Assembly: GCA_029560585.1 (NCBI GenBank)
Contig: JAKQKQ010000174.1
Coordinates: 18,202-82,201, forward strand
DNA: 64,000 nucleotides
Direction of reading: 5' to 3'
DNA from: Verrucomicrobiota bacterium
Lineage (GTDB): Bacteria > Verrucomicrobiota > Verrucomicrobiia > JADLBR01
Positions 27,378 through 36,694 of this stretch are shown piece by piece. Below the pieces are notes generated by a model. That model made no database searches. It worked only from the letters and a program-made list of their open reading frames with translations, and had not been told where the DNA came from. Both the position numbers and the translations under genes were made by a program. Numbering within the stretch: position 1 is the stretch's first letter; each line of letters opens with the position of its first letter.

Positions 27378-28894
27378 AGTCGCCTGTCTGACGGTATCGA
27401 GTAGTTCTTGAGGATCTCCTCGTGCGCCGCGGCGGCGGCCGCGCGATCCAGGCAGTCGAATCGGTTTCCCGAGATGAACTCGATCACGTGCTGCGCGTTG
27501 GTGCAGCCCTCGATGGCGCTCACCGCATCCTCGAGGCGTTCGATGCGGATCCCGTTGATCCGATCCACCAGGCTCCGACCACTGGTCAGGAGGTTGGCGT
27601 TGACCGCGTGCGACAGCACCCCCGCGAGCACCACGGCCTCCGGGCGCCAGTGTTCCGGATCTTCCCAGTGCCTCAACTTGAGCTCGTAGATCAGGTCGGG
27701 ACCGGCCACCGATGTCCAGTTCCGCCCAAAGGTCTTCAGATAATCCAGGCTCAGCGGCACGAAGATCAGGCCGGCGTGCACGTAGTAGCGGGGGAGCACA
27801 TCATACTGGTTGCCCTCGGTCCTGTCGTCGGAGAACACGCGCGCCGGCAGTTCGACGGTTTGCTCGTGACCGTCCCTCCAGATCGCGATGTCCATGTGCT
27901 CGCCGCTTTGGGCGAGGTCCGTCGCGACTCCCGCGTGCACGCGGTGGCCCTGGTAGATGATCGTCTGGTCGCTGGCCACATCGTAAGGGCCGATCCGCAG
28001 GATGACGTCATCCACGCGCAGTTTCTCGCGGACCTCTGGGATAGGAAAGAGGCCGTCGATCCGCGCGCCACGCGCGTCATCCGAGAGCCCGAGGAGCCGC
28101 CGGTAGGCGGGGTTCTGCATCGAGGCCAAGAAGAGGCCCAGTTCCGGAAAGCCGTCGTACTTGCCGTCCTCGATATCCTTCATGAAATGCTCGATGATCG
28201 GCGTGGGTATGAAGAATCCGGTGTTCTCCAGCTGCGTGATGGCCTGGAAAGCGACGCCGACGACCTTCCCATCCCGCAGCACGGGGCCCCCGCTGTTGCC
28301 GGGGTTGATCGCCGAATCGGTCTGCACCGCGAGGAAGGAGCGGTTGCCGATGTGCGAGTACGGTTGCATCTCGATGCGCGACACCACGCCGCGTGTGTAG
28401 GAGAGTTGCTCGCCGCCGGCCGGATAGCCATACGTTACGACATTCGTGCGCTCCTCGGGAAGTTCGCCGAATTCCAGGGGTTCTAGCCCCTCGAAAAAGT
28501 TGGGGTCCCCGACCTCCAGCAGCGCCAGATCGCAGTCGTGGCCCACGAAGCGCACGCGGGCGTTATAGAGCCGCGGATCGCCCATCCGCCTCACAAGGAT
28601 CTGCCTTCCCCAGCTGATCACATGGGCGTTGGTCATGATCCGCCGCCCGCGGATCACAAACCCCGAACCGGACGAGCGCTGAACCCGCTCGAAACGCCAC
28701 GGCGCATCCCACACCGGCGTCTGGCTGAAAGTGATGATGCTGATGACCGACCTCTCGGGCTCGGTCGCGCCGGGACTCGGCAGAGTATCCCCGGCGTCCA
28801 GTTTGACCGACTCCTGAGGCTTGGGAGCGGCGAGCCCAAGCATCGGGACGAAGATCGCCGCCGCCAATTCCAACGCTCGGGCCGTTTTCAACAC
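27374..28894 (-). CDS. Deg9-type S1C serine protease (HtrA/DegP superfamily), exported
   Basis: A 506-residue periplasmic protease with a signal peptide (residues 1-22). The catalytic triad is complete: His91 in MTNAHV, Asp122 in HDCDLALLEV, and Ser201 in INPGNSGGP. A PDZ domain follows at about 285-345, then the Deg9-type region with YYVHAGLIFVPLSLDYL and a second PDZ-like part ending in NYSIPSD. HtrA proteases degrade misfolded envelope proteins. The downstream gene has the same domain order but a dead active site, so the two may form a hetero-oligomer. Confidence 0.9.
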   Translation of the reverse strand: MLKTARALELAAAIFVPMLGLAAPKPQESVKLDAGDTLPSPGATEPERSVISIITFSQTPVWDAPWRFERVQRSSGSGFVIRGRRIMTNAHVISWGRQILVRRMGDPRLYNARVRFVGHDCDLALLEVGDPNFFEGLEPLEFGELPEERTNVVTYGYPAGGEQLSYTRGVVSRIEMQPYSHIGNRSFLAVQTDSAINPGNSGGPVLRDGKVVGVAFQAITQLENTGFFIPTPIIEHFMKDIEDGKYDGFPELGLFLASMQNPAYRRLLGLSDDARGARIDGLFPIPEVREKLRVDDVILRIGPYDVASDQTIIYQGHRVHAGVATDLAQSGEHMDIAIWRDGHEQTVELPARVFSDDRTEGNQYDVLPRYYVHAGLIFVPLSLDYLKTFGRNWTSVAGPDLIYELKLRHWEDPEHWRPEAVVLAGVLSHAVNANLLTSGRSLVDRINGIRIERLEDAVSAIEGCTNAQHVIEFISGNRFDCLDRAAAAAAHEEILKNYSIPSDRRL

Positions 28895-29012
28895 CGGATG
28901 ACTCTGGGTGCCGTTCCCCGTGTCGTCAAGGCGGTCAGTTCATGAGCCGTGGGCGAGCGGATCCTTCGGCCCCGGCCGCCTGTTGAGAAATGCTCCGCCG
29001 GGCCGAGGCATT

Positions 29013-31850
29013 CTATGGTGACTGGTGCGGCGGCTTTGGGGCCGGCCTTGCCGGGAAGACCTCGATTTCATCGATCATGACCCACCCGTGCCTTATTGCC
29101 TGGAAACGAAGGAAGCGGGCGTCCCTCGGTTCAAACGTCAGGCCCATGAACGTGGCCGCGGATGCCTTGCCATCCTCGGCGGGGTGCTCGCGAGTTTCGC
29201 CCACCGATTCCCACGACTTGCCGTCGGAAGAGATCGCAACCGAAATCCTCTCGGGGAAATATACCCCGCCGGGTCCGCCACCATGGACATGCACGCGCGC
29301 GGTCCCGATGCGGTGGGTGGCGCCCAGATCTAACTCTACGGTTGGGTCGGCCGCGATGAGGCCGGCGCACGCTTTCCAGCCGCTGCCGGCCCTGGCGAGG
29401 AACCCATCGGTCAGCAGGTTGGAGTTGTCGGCGTATTTCTCCTCGCCGGTCGGCTGCGGCTGAATCGAGTATGGCTGATGCGACGCCACGTTCGTGCCCC
29501 CGGACAGGACCCGGATCTCGCTCAGCATCAGCCAGCCTTTCGGCATCAGCCGCAATCGGATGAATCGGCCGCGTGCGCCTGGCGTGCGGACGCTGAGCCA
29601 GCCCAGGGCAGAGCGGGAGCCGCCCACCTCGCGGATCTTGGTCTGCGCCGGTTCCCCGCCCGAAACGGCCGCCCATGTCCACTTCGATCCGTCCTCCGAA
29701 ACCGCCGTCGTGACGCGCTCTGGAAACTCGACATTCGCATAGCCGCCACCCTGGACATGCACCTCAATCGCGTCGACGGCCCGCACCGTGCCAATGTCTA
29801 GGACGATCGACACGTCGCGCGCCATCGACCATTTCGCCCAACCCACGGTCTTGCCGTCGCCGAAGCCCTCGGAGGTTTGCCCATCCGTCAGTTCGCGCCC
29901 CCCGCTGTCCGGGTATTGCGCGCGGAAGGGCGGGTCGTAGGTATAAGAGCAACCGGCGGCGAGATTCCTTGTCGGTAGCAGGGCGACCTCATCCGCGGCG
30001 ATGGCCCCGGCGGCCGGATCTTCAACCGTGAGGGCGATCCGCCGGATGGGGCGGTCCAGCGGGACAAGGGCCATGCCATCCTTGTCCGCGGGATGCATGC
30101 CGGCCGCGGCATCCACGGAGGCCCGGGGAGAAAACGACTTGTCGCTGGCACGACGAAAATGCACCAGCAGCGATTCCGCGTGCCGTTCCTCTGGCAGCGT
30201 GAGGCGCACTTCGCCGCGATCGCCGTGCCAGACCGCCATGTCATCGCCGCCCATCACCCCATCGGTCAGGCACCGGGCAGGATCGGTCGCCCCCGGCCCG
30301 ATATCATACGGGTATCCGCAAAGCAGATGGGAGGCCGGCATCAGCAAGACCTCATCCACGGAGAGCCGGGGGATCCGCGCCATGTCAACGTTCAGCCGGA
30401 TCCGCCGCGCGAGCCGTGCCGGAAAAGTGAGCACCGCGAAACCGCCGCCGTCTTTCTCGGACAAGACGATGTTGTCCTCGGTCGCGACCTCCTCGAATGC
30501 GTCATCCTCCCCCCCGCGATCGAGGGCGAGGCTCACTTGTGTGGGGGCGGGACCGGTCTGGAAGTGGACCCTGACGTCCCCCACGAGCCGCGCGCCGCCA
30601 AGGGGAAACGTGAGCGCAGCGTTCGGCCCAGAGATCTTGATGGCTGCCGCGCGCGAATCCGGCCGCGTATTCCAGAGGCCGTCCGCCAGGCACTTGTCGG
30701 CGGTATCGAGAGGCTGATAGGGCCGTCGCCGCTGGTACGTGCCCTTGTGGAATTGATACAGGTCGTCGTAGAGCCGGCGCAGTGCCGGATCGCCGCTATG
30801 GCAGAGCCCGGCGATGGCGTTATAGCCCTGATAATAGGCCCGGACCGCCCCGCGCTGGTAGCCGTCTAGCGAATCGTCCCCATGATCGAGATAGAGTTGC
30901 AGGTTTATGCGGTCCCTGGGGTCGATGGGCGCCATTCTCTTGGCATCCATGTCGATCCCCATGTTCAGCTCCATCTCGATGCCCATGCCAAGCCGCCGGC
31001 ACATGTTCGCGGCGACCGTCAGCCGGTTCTCATCGGGGATCTGCCGCAGCCCGAATGGTGGGATAAAGGCGTAGTTCGGTTGCATGATCGTCAGGTCAAA
31101 ACCGAGCTCGCGCCATTTCTCGACGCCCGGGGCGTTGAACCACGGGATCCAGTGGAATTTGTACCCGAGCGAATGGACCTCCTTCGCCGTCATCCGCACG
31201 ATCCCCTCGTCCGAAGGCGAAATGCCCTCGTTCATCCAGTAGAAGCCCCAGAGCTTCAGGTTCCGGAACCCGCGTCCCTTCCATCGCCCGACGAATTCGC
31301 GCAAGAACCAGGCCACCGCCTTTCCGCGCCCTTCGTCGGTGCTGAGGTTCTCCGTCGCCCCATCGCCGTCCGCGTCCCCGAAGTCTTTTTGCTTGGTCGA
31401 CGGGTAGGGCACCATGACGATGACCGGCACGCGGGGCGCCGAGACGCACATCTCGCGCGCCGCGCCATCGATGGTCGCGTCCAGCGCGGCAAATTCGCGC
31501 CCCGGGGCGAATTCCTCGTCGAGATAGAATTCCCAGTCCTTCCGGTTGGTGTGACCTTCGATGTAAGTCTGTCCCGAAGGCGCCCCAGAAAACATCATGA
31601 ATAGGTACGCGTCGTAGAACCAGTCGCGCGGCCTCCCGCCGCGATCGAGATATGCGACATACGGAAGGAAATTTTCCTGCCGCCAGCCATTCGTGTTGGC
31701 GTACACGAGCATGATGTCGCGCATGCCGTCGGATTGGGGCGACTGCGGCGGGCAGAAATCCGCGCGCGCGCCGGGGCCGCATGCCCACAGAAGGAGGGCG
31801 AACGTGATCGCCAATCCCCGCGCACATCCCCTGATCCGGTATCGCCGCAT
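29013..31850 (-). CDS. DUF4855 protein with discoidin-like carbohydrate-binding domains, exported
   Basis: A protein of 945 residues if it starts at 31850; in-frame ATGs at 31862 and 31892 are alternatives. The first of these gives the best signal peptide (RRYRIRGCARGLAITFALLL). Residues 40-370 form a DUF4855 domain: MRDIMLVYANTNGW, PYVAYLDRGGRPRDWFYDAYLF and LKLWGFYWMNEGIS are characteristic, with the likely TIM-barrel fold of glycosidase-like proteins. The rest contains repeated F5/8 type C-like modules, for example VRVHFQTG, ATIDAIEVHVQGGGYAN and AVSEDGSKW. It probably binds or degrades a polysaccharide outside the cytoplasm; activity is unproven. Confidence 0.8.
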   Translation of the reverse strand: MRRYRIRGCARGLAITFALLLWACGPGARADFCPPQSPQSDGMRDIMLVYANTNGWRQENFLPYVAYLDRGGRPRDWFYDAYLFMMFSGAPSGQTYIEGHTNRKDWEFYLDEEFAPGREFAALDATIDGAAREMCVSAPRVPVIVMVPYPSTKQKDFGDADGDGATENLSTDEGRGKAVAWFLREFVGRWKGRGFRNLKLWGFYWMNEGISPSDEGIVRMTAKEVHSLGYKFHWIPWFNAPGVEKWRELGFDLTIMQPNYAFIPPFGLRQIPDENRLTVAANMCRRLGMGIEMELNMGIDMDAKRMAPIDPRDRINLQLYLDHGDDSLDGYQRGAVRAYYQGYNAIAGLCHSGDPALRRLYDDLYQFHKGTYQRRRPYQPLDTADKCLADGLWNTRPDSRAAAIKISGPNAALTFPLGGARLVGDVRVHFQTGPAPTQVSLALDRGGEDDAFEEVATEDNIVLSEKDGGGFAVLTFPARLARRIRLNVDMARIPRLSVDEVLLMPASHLLCGYPYDIGPGATDPARCLTDGVMGGDDMAVWHGDRGEVRLTLPEERHAESLLVHFRRASDKSFSPRASVDAAAGMHPADKDGMALVPLDRPIRRIALTVEDPAAGAIAADEVALLPTRNLAAGCSYTYDPPFRAQYPDSGGRELTDGQTSEGFGDGKTVGWAKWSMARDVSIVLDIGTVRAVDAIEVHVQGGGYANVEFPERVTTAVSEDGSKWTWAAVSGGEPAQTKIREVGGSRSALGWLSVRTPGARGRFIRLRLMPKGWLMLSEIRVLSGGTNVASHQPYSIQPQPTGEEKYADNSNLLTDGFLARAGSGWKACAGLIAADPTVELDLGATHRIGTARVHVHGGGPGGVYFPERISVAISSDGKSWESVGETREHPAEDGKASAATFMGLTFEPRDARFLRFQAIRHGWVMIDEIEVFPARPAPKPPHQSP

Positions 31851-31920
31851 CGCGCCCGACATCCACTCGCTGCTGTCCGATCCTGCTGGCATGTCAAGAA
31901 TCGAGAGTTGACCCCAAACC

Positions 31921-32655
31921 CTATAGGCTCCCGAGTAATGTCCTCGTGCTGAGCGCGATGACCAGGAGACCCACCGCGATCATGAAGGGTTTCGTAGGGA
32001 GCCTCTTGCACGCCCAGGCTCCCAGGGGTGCGGCGAGGATGCCGCCCAGCGCCAGGCCCAGGATGATTGGCCAGCCGCCGAGGCCCAGGGTCAGGAAGAA
32101 GGTCGCGGAAGCGGCGAGGGTCACGAAGAACTCGGCGGCATTGACGCTGCCGATGGTCTCGCGGACCTCGTTTCCACGCGCGATCAGCGTGGTCGCAACG
32201 ATCGGCCCCCAGCCTCCGCCGCCGATCGCATCAAGAAAGGCCCCGAAGAACCCCAGGGGCGCCAGTTGCGTCGTCACCGCCCGCGGGGGGAATTCCCGGA
32301 ATGCCTTCACGATGATCACCATGCCCATCACCAGCAGGTAACCGGCGATGTAGGGTTTCAGCGCATCCCCGGGGAGCTGCGACAGCAGGTAGGCCCCGCA
32401 GATCGCCCCGAGCACGCCGGGCACGACGAGGCGGCGAAACAACCGCCCGCTGATATTGCCGAACGCGCGATGCGAAAGGGCGGAAGCCCCGGTGGTGAAA
32501 CATTCGGCCGCGTGGACCGTCGCGCTCGCCGTGGGGGGGGGCACGCCGAGGCCCATAAGCAGCGTGCATGCGGTCACCCCGTACGCCATTCCCAGTGCGC
32601 CATCGACCAATTGCGCCGCGAAGCCCACGAAGAGATACAGCCAGAAGTGTTCCAT
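31921..32655 (-). CDS. TauE/SafE family sulfite/organosulfonate exporter-like permease
   Basis: A 244-residue integral membrane protein with about eight helices and duplicated halves. The signatures GFAAQLVDGALGMAYGV and GFFGAFLDAIGGGGWGPI are diagnostic for the family. ATG at 32655 is preferred over one 15 bp upstream because the hydrophobic helix follows directly. Members transport sulfite, sulfoacetate or related anions; the substrate cannot be named here. Neighbouring genes give no sulfur context. Confidence 0.9.
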   Translation of the reverse strand: MEHFWLYLFVGFAAQLVDGALGMAYGVTACTLLMGLGVPPPTASATVHAAECFTTGASALSHRAFGNISGRLFRRLVVPGVLGAICGAYLLSQLPGDALKPYIAGYLLVMGMVIIVKAFREFPPRAVTTQLAPLGFFGAFLDAIGGGGWGPIVATTLIARGNEVRETIGSVNAAEFFVTLAASATFFLTLGLGGWPIILGLALGGILAAPLGAWACKRLPTKPFMIAVGLLVIALSTRTLLGSL

Positions 32656-32774
32656 CGGACTCGAACCCACTGCTGCCTAGCCTGAACCATCCGGTGGCCG
32701 CCTGCAATATCCCAACGATCCACAGGATGCCCGACACGGCTTCAGCCGCAGGGCGATGTTTTGACACCAAAGGG

Positions 32775-33962
32775 TCAGCCTGGTTCTGTGTTGGGATGCC
32801 AAGGATCGAGCGTTGACCGCGGCGGTCCCGATCGCCCTTTTCCCTGGGCCGACAGGACGGCGCGCGCTGCGGCCTCGGGCGTCACCTGGCGCAAGAAGGC
32901 CTCCTGCTTCGCCATGGCCACGCGCTCCACGTCCGGCGAGATGTCGATCTCGTTCGGGCAATAGACCCCAGTCTCGATTTTAGCGCAGTAGAGATTGCGG
33001 ATAAAGACCACCGGCACGCCTGCGGCATTGGCGATGTGCCGCGGTCCCGAATCGGTGGCAAAGACCACCGAGCATTTTTCGAGAAAGCAGCACATGGCGC
33101 GGAGGTTCATGTCGCCCGCCGTGACGCGGGCGGCGATCCCGAGGTCGCGCGCGAAGGAAGCCAGCATCTGGCGATCCGAGGATCCGCCGGCGAGGACCAC
33201 TTCGATCTGAGAATCCTGACAGACCTGTCGCAACATCTGCGCATAGCAGTCGGGCGGCCAGACTCTTGAGGGTTGTCGGGTTGACATGAAACAGGCCATG
33301 ACCGGTCGTCTTCCCAGTTCCAGTTTGTCCCAGACGCGTCTTGCGGACTCGCGATCGTCGGAATTCGGGAAGATCTGCGGCGTCAGGGGCCAAACCGGGG
33401 CTTGCCCCGTGATCGTGGCGACCATGTCCCGGAAATACTCTGCCCAGGGCTTCGGGCGGGTCCAGGGCACTGGGTGCGTCACCACGCCGGATAACCCCCT
33501 ATGCACAAATCCGGCGCGATTGGGGACCCGCAGGCGCAATGGGATGCGAAGATCCATCCAATACGATTCCGGGTTTGTGCACAAGGCCACGTCGAACCCC
33601 AGCCTGCCCATCGCCGCCCACCCGCCTTTCGCTATCCGCAAGCTCTCACCAGGTGGGCAGAGGGGCAGCACCGATGCCAGGTGCGGGTTGCCCGCCAGCA
33701 CTTCCGCCGAATCGGGTGCCGCCAGATAGTGCCATTCGCACGCCGGCAAGCCCCGCCTCAGTGCCTCGAGCGATGCGGTCCGATACAGCACGTCGCCGAT
33801 CTTCGTGTGGCCGAGGATCAGGCCCCGTCGCCATTCTTCCGGTGGCGAGATCGGCCGGCCACACCACCAGCCCGCGCAGGCGCGGAGCAATGGTGCCACC
33901 ACCTCACTGGCGACTCCAGCGAGGTAATTGTGCGGCTTCCGGAAATGCGCCCGTGAGATCAT
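32775..33962 (-). CDS. Glycosyltransferase family 9 (heptosyltransferase-like)
   Basis: A 395-residue GT-B enzyme. The N-terminal core begins RRGLILGHTKIGDVLYRTASLEALRR, the usual GT9 start with a Gly-Asp in the acceptor site. The C-terminal half contains VVLAGGSSDRQ and ATDSGPRHIANAAGVPVV, the nucleotide-sugar binding motif. The family adds heptose or related sugars to lipopolysaccharide core. It marks the start of the polysaccharide region, although it is on the minus strand and separate from the main cassette. Confidence 0.9.
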   Translation of the reverse strand: MISRAHFRKPHNYLAGVASEVVAPLLRACAGWWCGRPISPPEEWRRGLILGHTKIGDVLYRTASLEALRRGLPACEWHYLAAPDSAEVLAGNPHLASVLPLCPPGESLRIAKGGWAAMGRLGFDVALCTNPESYWMDLRIPLRLRVPNRAGFVHRGLSGVVTHPVPWTRPKPWAEYFRDMVATITGQAPVWPLTPQIFPNSDDRESARRVWDKLELGRRPVMACFMSTRQPSRVWPPDCYAQMLRQVCQDSQIEVVLAGGSSDRQMLASFARDLGIAARVTAGDMNLRAMCCFLEKCSVVFATDSGPRHIANAAGVPVVFIRNLYCAKIETGVYCPNEIDISPDVERVAMAKQEAFLRQVTPEAAARAVLSAQGKGRSGPPRSTLDPWHPNTEPG

Positions 33963-34030
33963 TCCGCGCGGTCACTCCGCTTGGGCCTGGGGCCCCTGGC
34001 GCATGTTGCATCGACTCGTCCCCCTGTCTC

Positions 34031-34966
34031 TCATCGTGCCACCCACTGGTAGACCTTGCGCGCGGTGTCGGAAAAGACTTTTGCGAAGGCTTCTGGGCCG
34101 CGGGATGTGAAGTAGTCGTGGGCGATGCGGTATACGGTCTTGAGGGGGGCGTACATCTCGCAGACGGGCCAATTGGAACCATAGAGGAGGCGGTCGGGGC
34201 CAAAGATTTGCCAGATGAGGTCCAGCGCGGGGCGATAGAAATCGGGGTCGCTTGGGGCGGATCCGTCGCGCTTGCCGGTGGCCTCCACGAGCCCGGAGAC
34301 CTTGATGAAGATCTTGCCCCTTCGGGCGATCGAGGCCATCGCGTTGGCCCATTCCTTGGCGATGGGGCCGCCGTCGAGCTTGAGTCCGGGGAGGTGGTCA
34401 AGGACGATGCGGAGGCTGCGGAATCGGTCGGCGATGCCTTCCGCGAAGGGAAGGGCGTCGCTGCCGACGAGTTCGAGGGAGAGGTCGTGGTCGGCGAGGC
34501 GTTTGACGTCGGCGATCATGCCGTCGTCCTCTAGCGCACCATCGAGTTTCACGTCGCGGATGCGGATGCCGCGAAAGACCGGGTTCTTGGCGAAGCGGTC
34601 AATGAGGCCGGCGAAGGCCGGGGTGCCGATGGGGAGGTTGCCGACAAAGCCCGCGATGAATTTCTCCTTCTTGGCGAGGTCGAGGATCCACTGGTTGTCT
34701 TCGACCAGTGGGCTCGCTTCGACGACGATGGTGGCGGCGGCGCGATCGGTGCCGTGGCGCAAAGGGTACTTGGAGGGAAGGACGGTGCGGTACAGGACGG
34801 GATTGTCCTTGGGGGGCCAGGGGACGCCGCCCGGGCGCGATGGGTCGTAGAAGTGCGTGTGCGTGTCAATGACGCGTGGTCCGCGGGGGCCGCAGCCGCC
34901 AAGCGCCCCGGCGGTCCAGCCGAGGGCCATGCCCGCGAACCGTCTGCGGGTAATGTCGGTGTTCAT
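34031..34966 (-). CDS. Amidohydrolase 2 family, L-fuconolactonase-like, exported lipoprotein
   Basis: A 311-residue TIM-barrel hydrolase. The N-terminus carries a twin-arginine motif (TRRRFAGMAL) and a lipobox with Cys25, so it should be exported folded by Tat and lipid-anchored. The metal-binding motif IDTHTHFYDPSRPGG and the late YGSNWPVCEMYAP are typical for the lactonase branch (L-fuconolactonase, 2-pyrone-4,6-dicarboxylate lactonase). Lactone hydrolysis is the likely reaction, but the sugar is inferred. Export is unusual for a fuconolactonase, which normally works in the cytosol. Confidence 0.82.
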   Translation of the reverse strand: MNTDITRRRFAGMALGWTAGALGGCGPRGPRVIDTHTHFYDPSRPGGVPWPPKDNPVLYRTVLPSKYPLRHGTDRAAATIVVEASPLVEDNQWILDLAKKEKFIAGFVGNLPIGTPAFAGLIDRFAKNPVFRGIRIRDVKLDGALEDDGMIADVKRLADHDLSLELVGSDALPFAEGIADRFRSLRIVLDHLPGLKLDGGPIAKEWANAMASIARRGKIFIKVSGLVEATGKRDGSAPSDPDFYRPALDLIWQIFGPDRLLYGSNWPVCEMYAPLKTVYRIAHDYFTSRGPEAFAKVFSDTARKVYQWVAR

Positions 34967-35144
34967 GGATGAAATCGTAAACTACGCGAAGACCGGAGGG
35001 TCTGTCGATTCTGCGCGTGACCGGTGCATTGCGCCAGGATCGTCGGGCCGCGGATGCCGTTGCGCCGTGGGGCGGCCCTGTTGTTTGCTGGCACGGGCAA
35101 GAGACCGCCGACGCAGGCAGGATTGCCTGAGCCACGGTTTCGCA

Positions 35145-35390
35145 TCATTGTTTCTCGTAGACGCCCTTGTCCACGCGTTTGAGCACGGTGAAACCCGCGC
35201 TCTTGGCTTCGGAGACCGACAGCGGCTTGGCGACCTTCGGGGTGTTGAACGCGGACAGCACCCGCCGCACCGCCTTCTTGCAGATCGGGCAGTGCGTCAG
35301 TTCCGGACGGTCGGCCGGTCGCCTCAATTCGAAGCGGCCACCGCAGATCTTGCATTCGCCCTCGACGAGCTCGTACTGATACAGGGGCAT
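35145..35390 (-). CDS. FmdB-like zinc-ribbon protein
   Basis: An 81-residue protein starting MPLYQYELVEGECKICGGRFE. The cysteine pairs CKIC and CPIC form a zinc ribbon, and the middle reads VRRVLSAFNTPKV, as in FmdB-family regulatory proteins. An in-frame upstream extension to 35426 lacks the family start and is not used. The function is unknown; it may bind nucleic acid. It is divergent from glf. Confidence 0.82.
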   Translation of the reverse strand: MPLYQYELVEGECKICGGRFELRRPADRPELTHCPICKKAVRRVLSAFNTPKVAKPLSVSEAKSAGFTVLKRVDKGVYEKQ

Positions 35391-35581
35391 CCGATTAATG
35401 ATACGACGCCGTGCGGGCCCGCGCAATGGGGATGAGGATTCGCATGCGCGATGCTGCCCAGCGTATGCCCCGCGGTCGGCTACGAGAATCTCCTGGCTGG
35501 TGCGCCCCGCCTTTGACCTCCGCGACGCACGGCGGTATCCTGTTGGGCCACGGGGCGACCAAGAATCCCTCAGATCGAACC

Positions 35582-36694
35582 TTGAAGTGTGACGTCCTCA
35601 TCGTCGGTGCCGGTTTTGCCGGGGCCGTGCTGGCAGAACGCATCGCCTCGCAGATGGGGAGGCGGTGCACGGTCGTCGATCGCCGGGATCACATAGGGGG
35701 CAATGCATTCGACCGGTATGATGGCGCGGGGGTCCTGATCCATCCCTGCGGTCCCCATTACTTTCACACGAATTCCGACCGCATCGTCGAGTACCTGTCC
35801 CAATTCACCGATTGGCGCCCGGTGGAATTCAGGGTGCTTTCGTATGCCGGGGGGAGATATTGGCAGTTTCCCATCAATCTCAATACGTTCGAGCAAATCC
35901 TCGGGCGTCCCTCGACACCCGGGGAGATGGAGGCCACGCTGGCCCGGTGGCGGATCCCCATCGAGAACCCGAAGAATTCAGAAGAGATGATCCTGTCGCA
36001 GGTGGGCCCCCGGCTCTACGAGATGTTTTTCAAGAAATACACCCGCAAGCAATGGCGGCGTGATCCCAGCGAACTGGACCCCGCGGTCTGCGGGCGCATC
36101 CCGGTCCGCACCACCCGCGACGATCGCTACCTGTCCGATAGATTTCAGGCGCTGCCCAGGGACGGGTACGCCACCATGTTCCGTCGCATGCTGGATCACC
36201 CGCTGATCGAAGTCCGCACCGGCGTGGATTTTCGCGACATCCGGTCGGCGGCGAAGTGGAACCATCTGATCTATACTGGCCCCATCGATGAGTATTACGG
36301 GCACGTTTTCGGCCCGTTGCCCTACCGGACGCTGCGGTTCGAGAACGAGACACTCGCCGAGGAGTTTCATCTGCCCGCGATGCAGGTCAACTATCCGGGC
36401 GACGAACCCTTCACCCGCGTCGTGGAAATCAAGCGAGCCACGGGGCAGAAGATCCCCGTCACCACCATCGTGCGCGAGTTTCCCGAAGATTACGGACCGG
36501 GGAAGGAACCCTATTACCCGGTTCCCGCGTCCGACGCCCGCGCCCAGTACCTCCGTTACGCGGATCTCGCCGCGCGGGAACCCGGCGTTTCCTTCGTTGG
36601 CCGTCTCGCCGCCTATCGCTATTGCAACATGGACCAGGTCGTCGGAATGGCGCTTGCAGAGTTCGATGGGCTGAAGGAACGAAAGCCCGGATGA
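35582..36694 (+). CDS. glf: UDP-galactopyranose mutase
   Basis: A flavoenzyme of 370 residues that interconverts UDP-galactopyranose and UDP-galactofuranose and so supplies Galf for surface glycans. It opens with the FAD motif CDVLIVGAGFAGAVLAERIA, then GGNAFDRYD, HPCGPHYFHTNSD and FFKKYTRKQW. The ending LAAYRYCNMDQVVG is typical. The TTG at 35582 gives LKCDVLIVG and matches family starts; the frame is open upstream to 35411, but that extension is non-homologous and no good Shine-Dalgarno is visible, so the start is uncertain. It indicates galactofuranose in the polysaccharide made by this locus. Confidence 0.93.
   Translation: MKCDVLIVGAGFAGAVLAERIASQMGRRCTVVDRRDHIGGNAFDRYDGAGVLIHPCGPHYFHTNSDRIVEYLSQFTDWRPVEFRVLSYAGGRYWQFPINLNTFEQILGRPSTPGEMEATLARWRIPIENPKNSEEMILSQVGPRLYEMFFKKYTRKQWRRDPSELDPAVCGRIPVRTTRDDRYLSDRFQALPRDGYATMFRRMLDHPLIEVRTGVDFRDIRSAAKWNHLIYTGPIDEYYGHVFGPLPYRTLRFENETLAEEFHLPAMQVNYPGDEPFTRVVEIKRATGQKIPVTTIVREFPEDYGPGKEPYYPVPASDARAQYLRYADLAAREPGVSFVGRLAAYRYCNMDQVVGMALAEFDGLKERKPG

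Noticed and set aside
25539..27404. A 621-residue plus-strand frame opposite the pseudoprotease
   Set aside because: It mirrors the minus-strand gene, is rich in Arg, Gly and His as expected for an antisense shadow, and has no domain.
32640..32675. Possible tRNA T-arm (GGTTCGAGTCC, reverse strand)
   Set aside because: The expected stem does not pair and the bases encode the N-terminus of the TauE/SafE protein.
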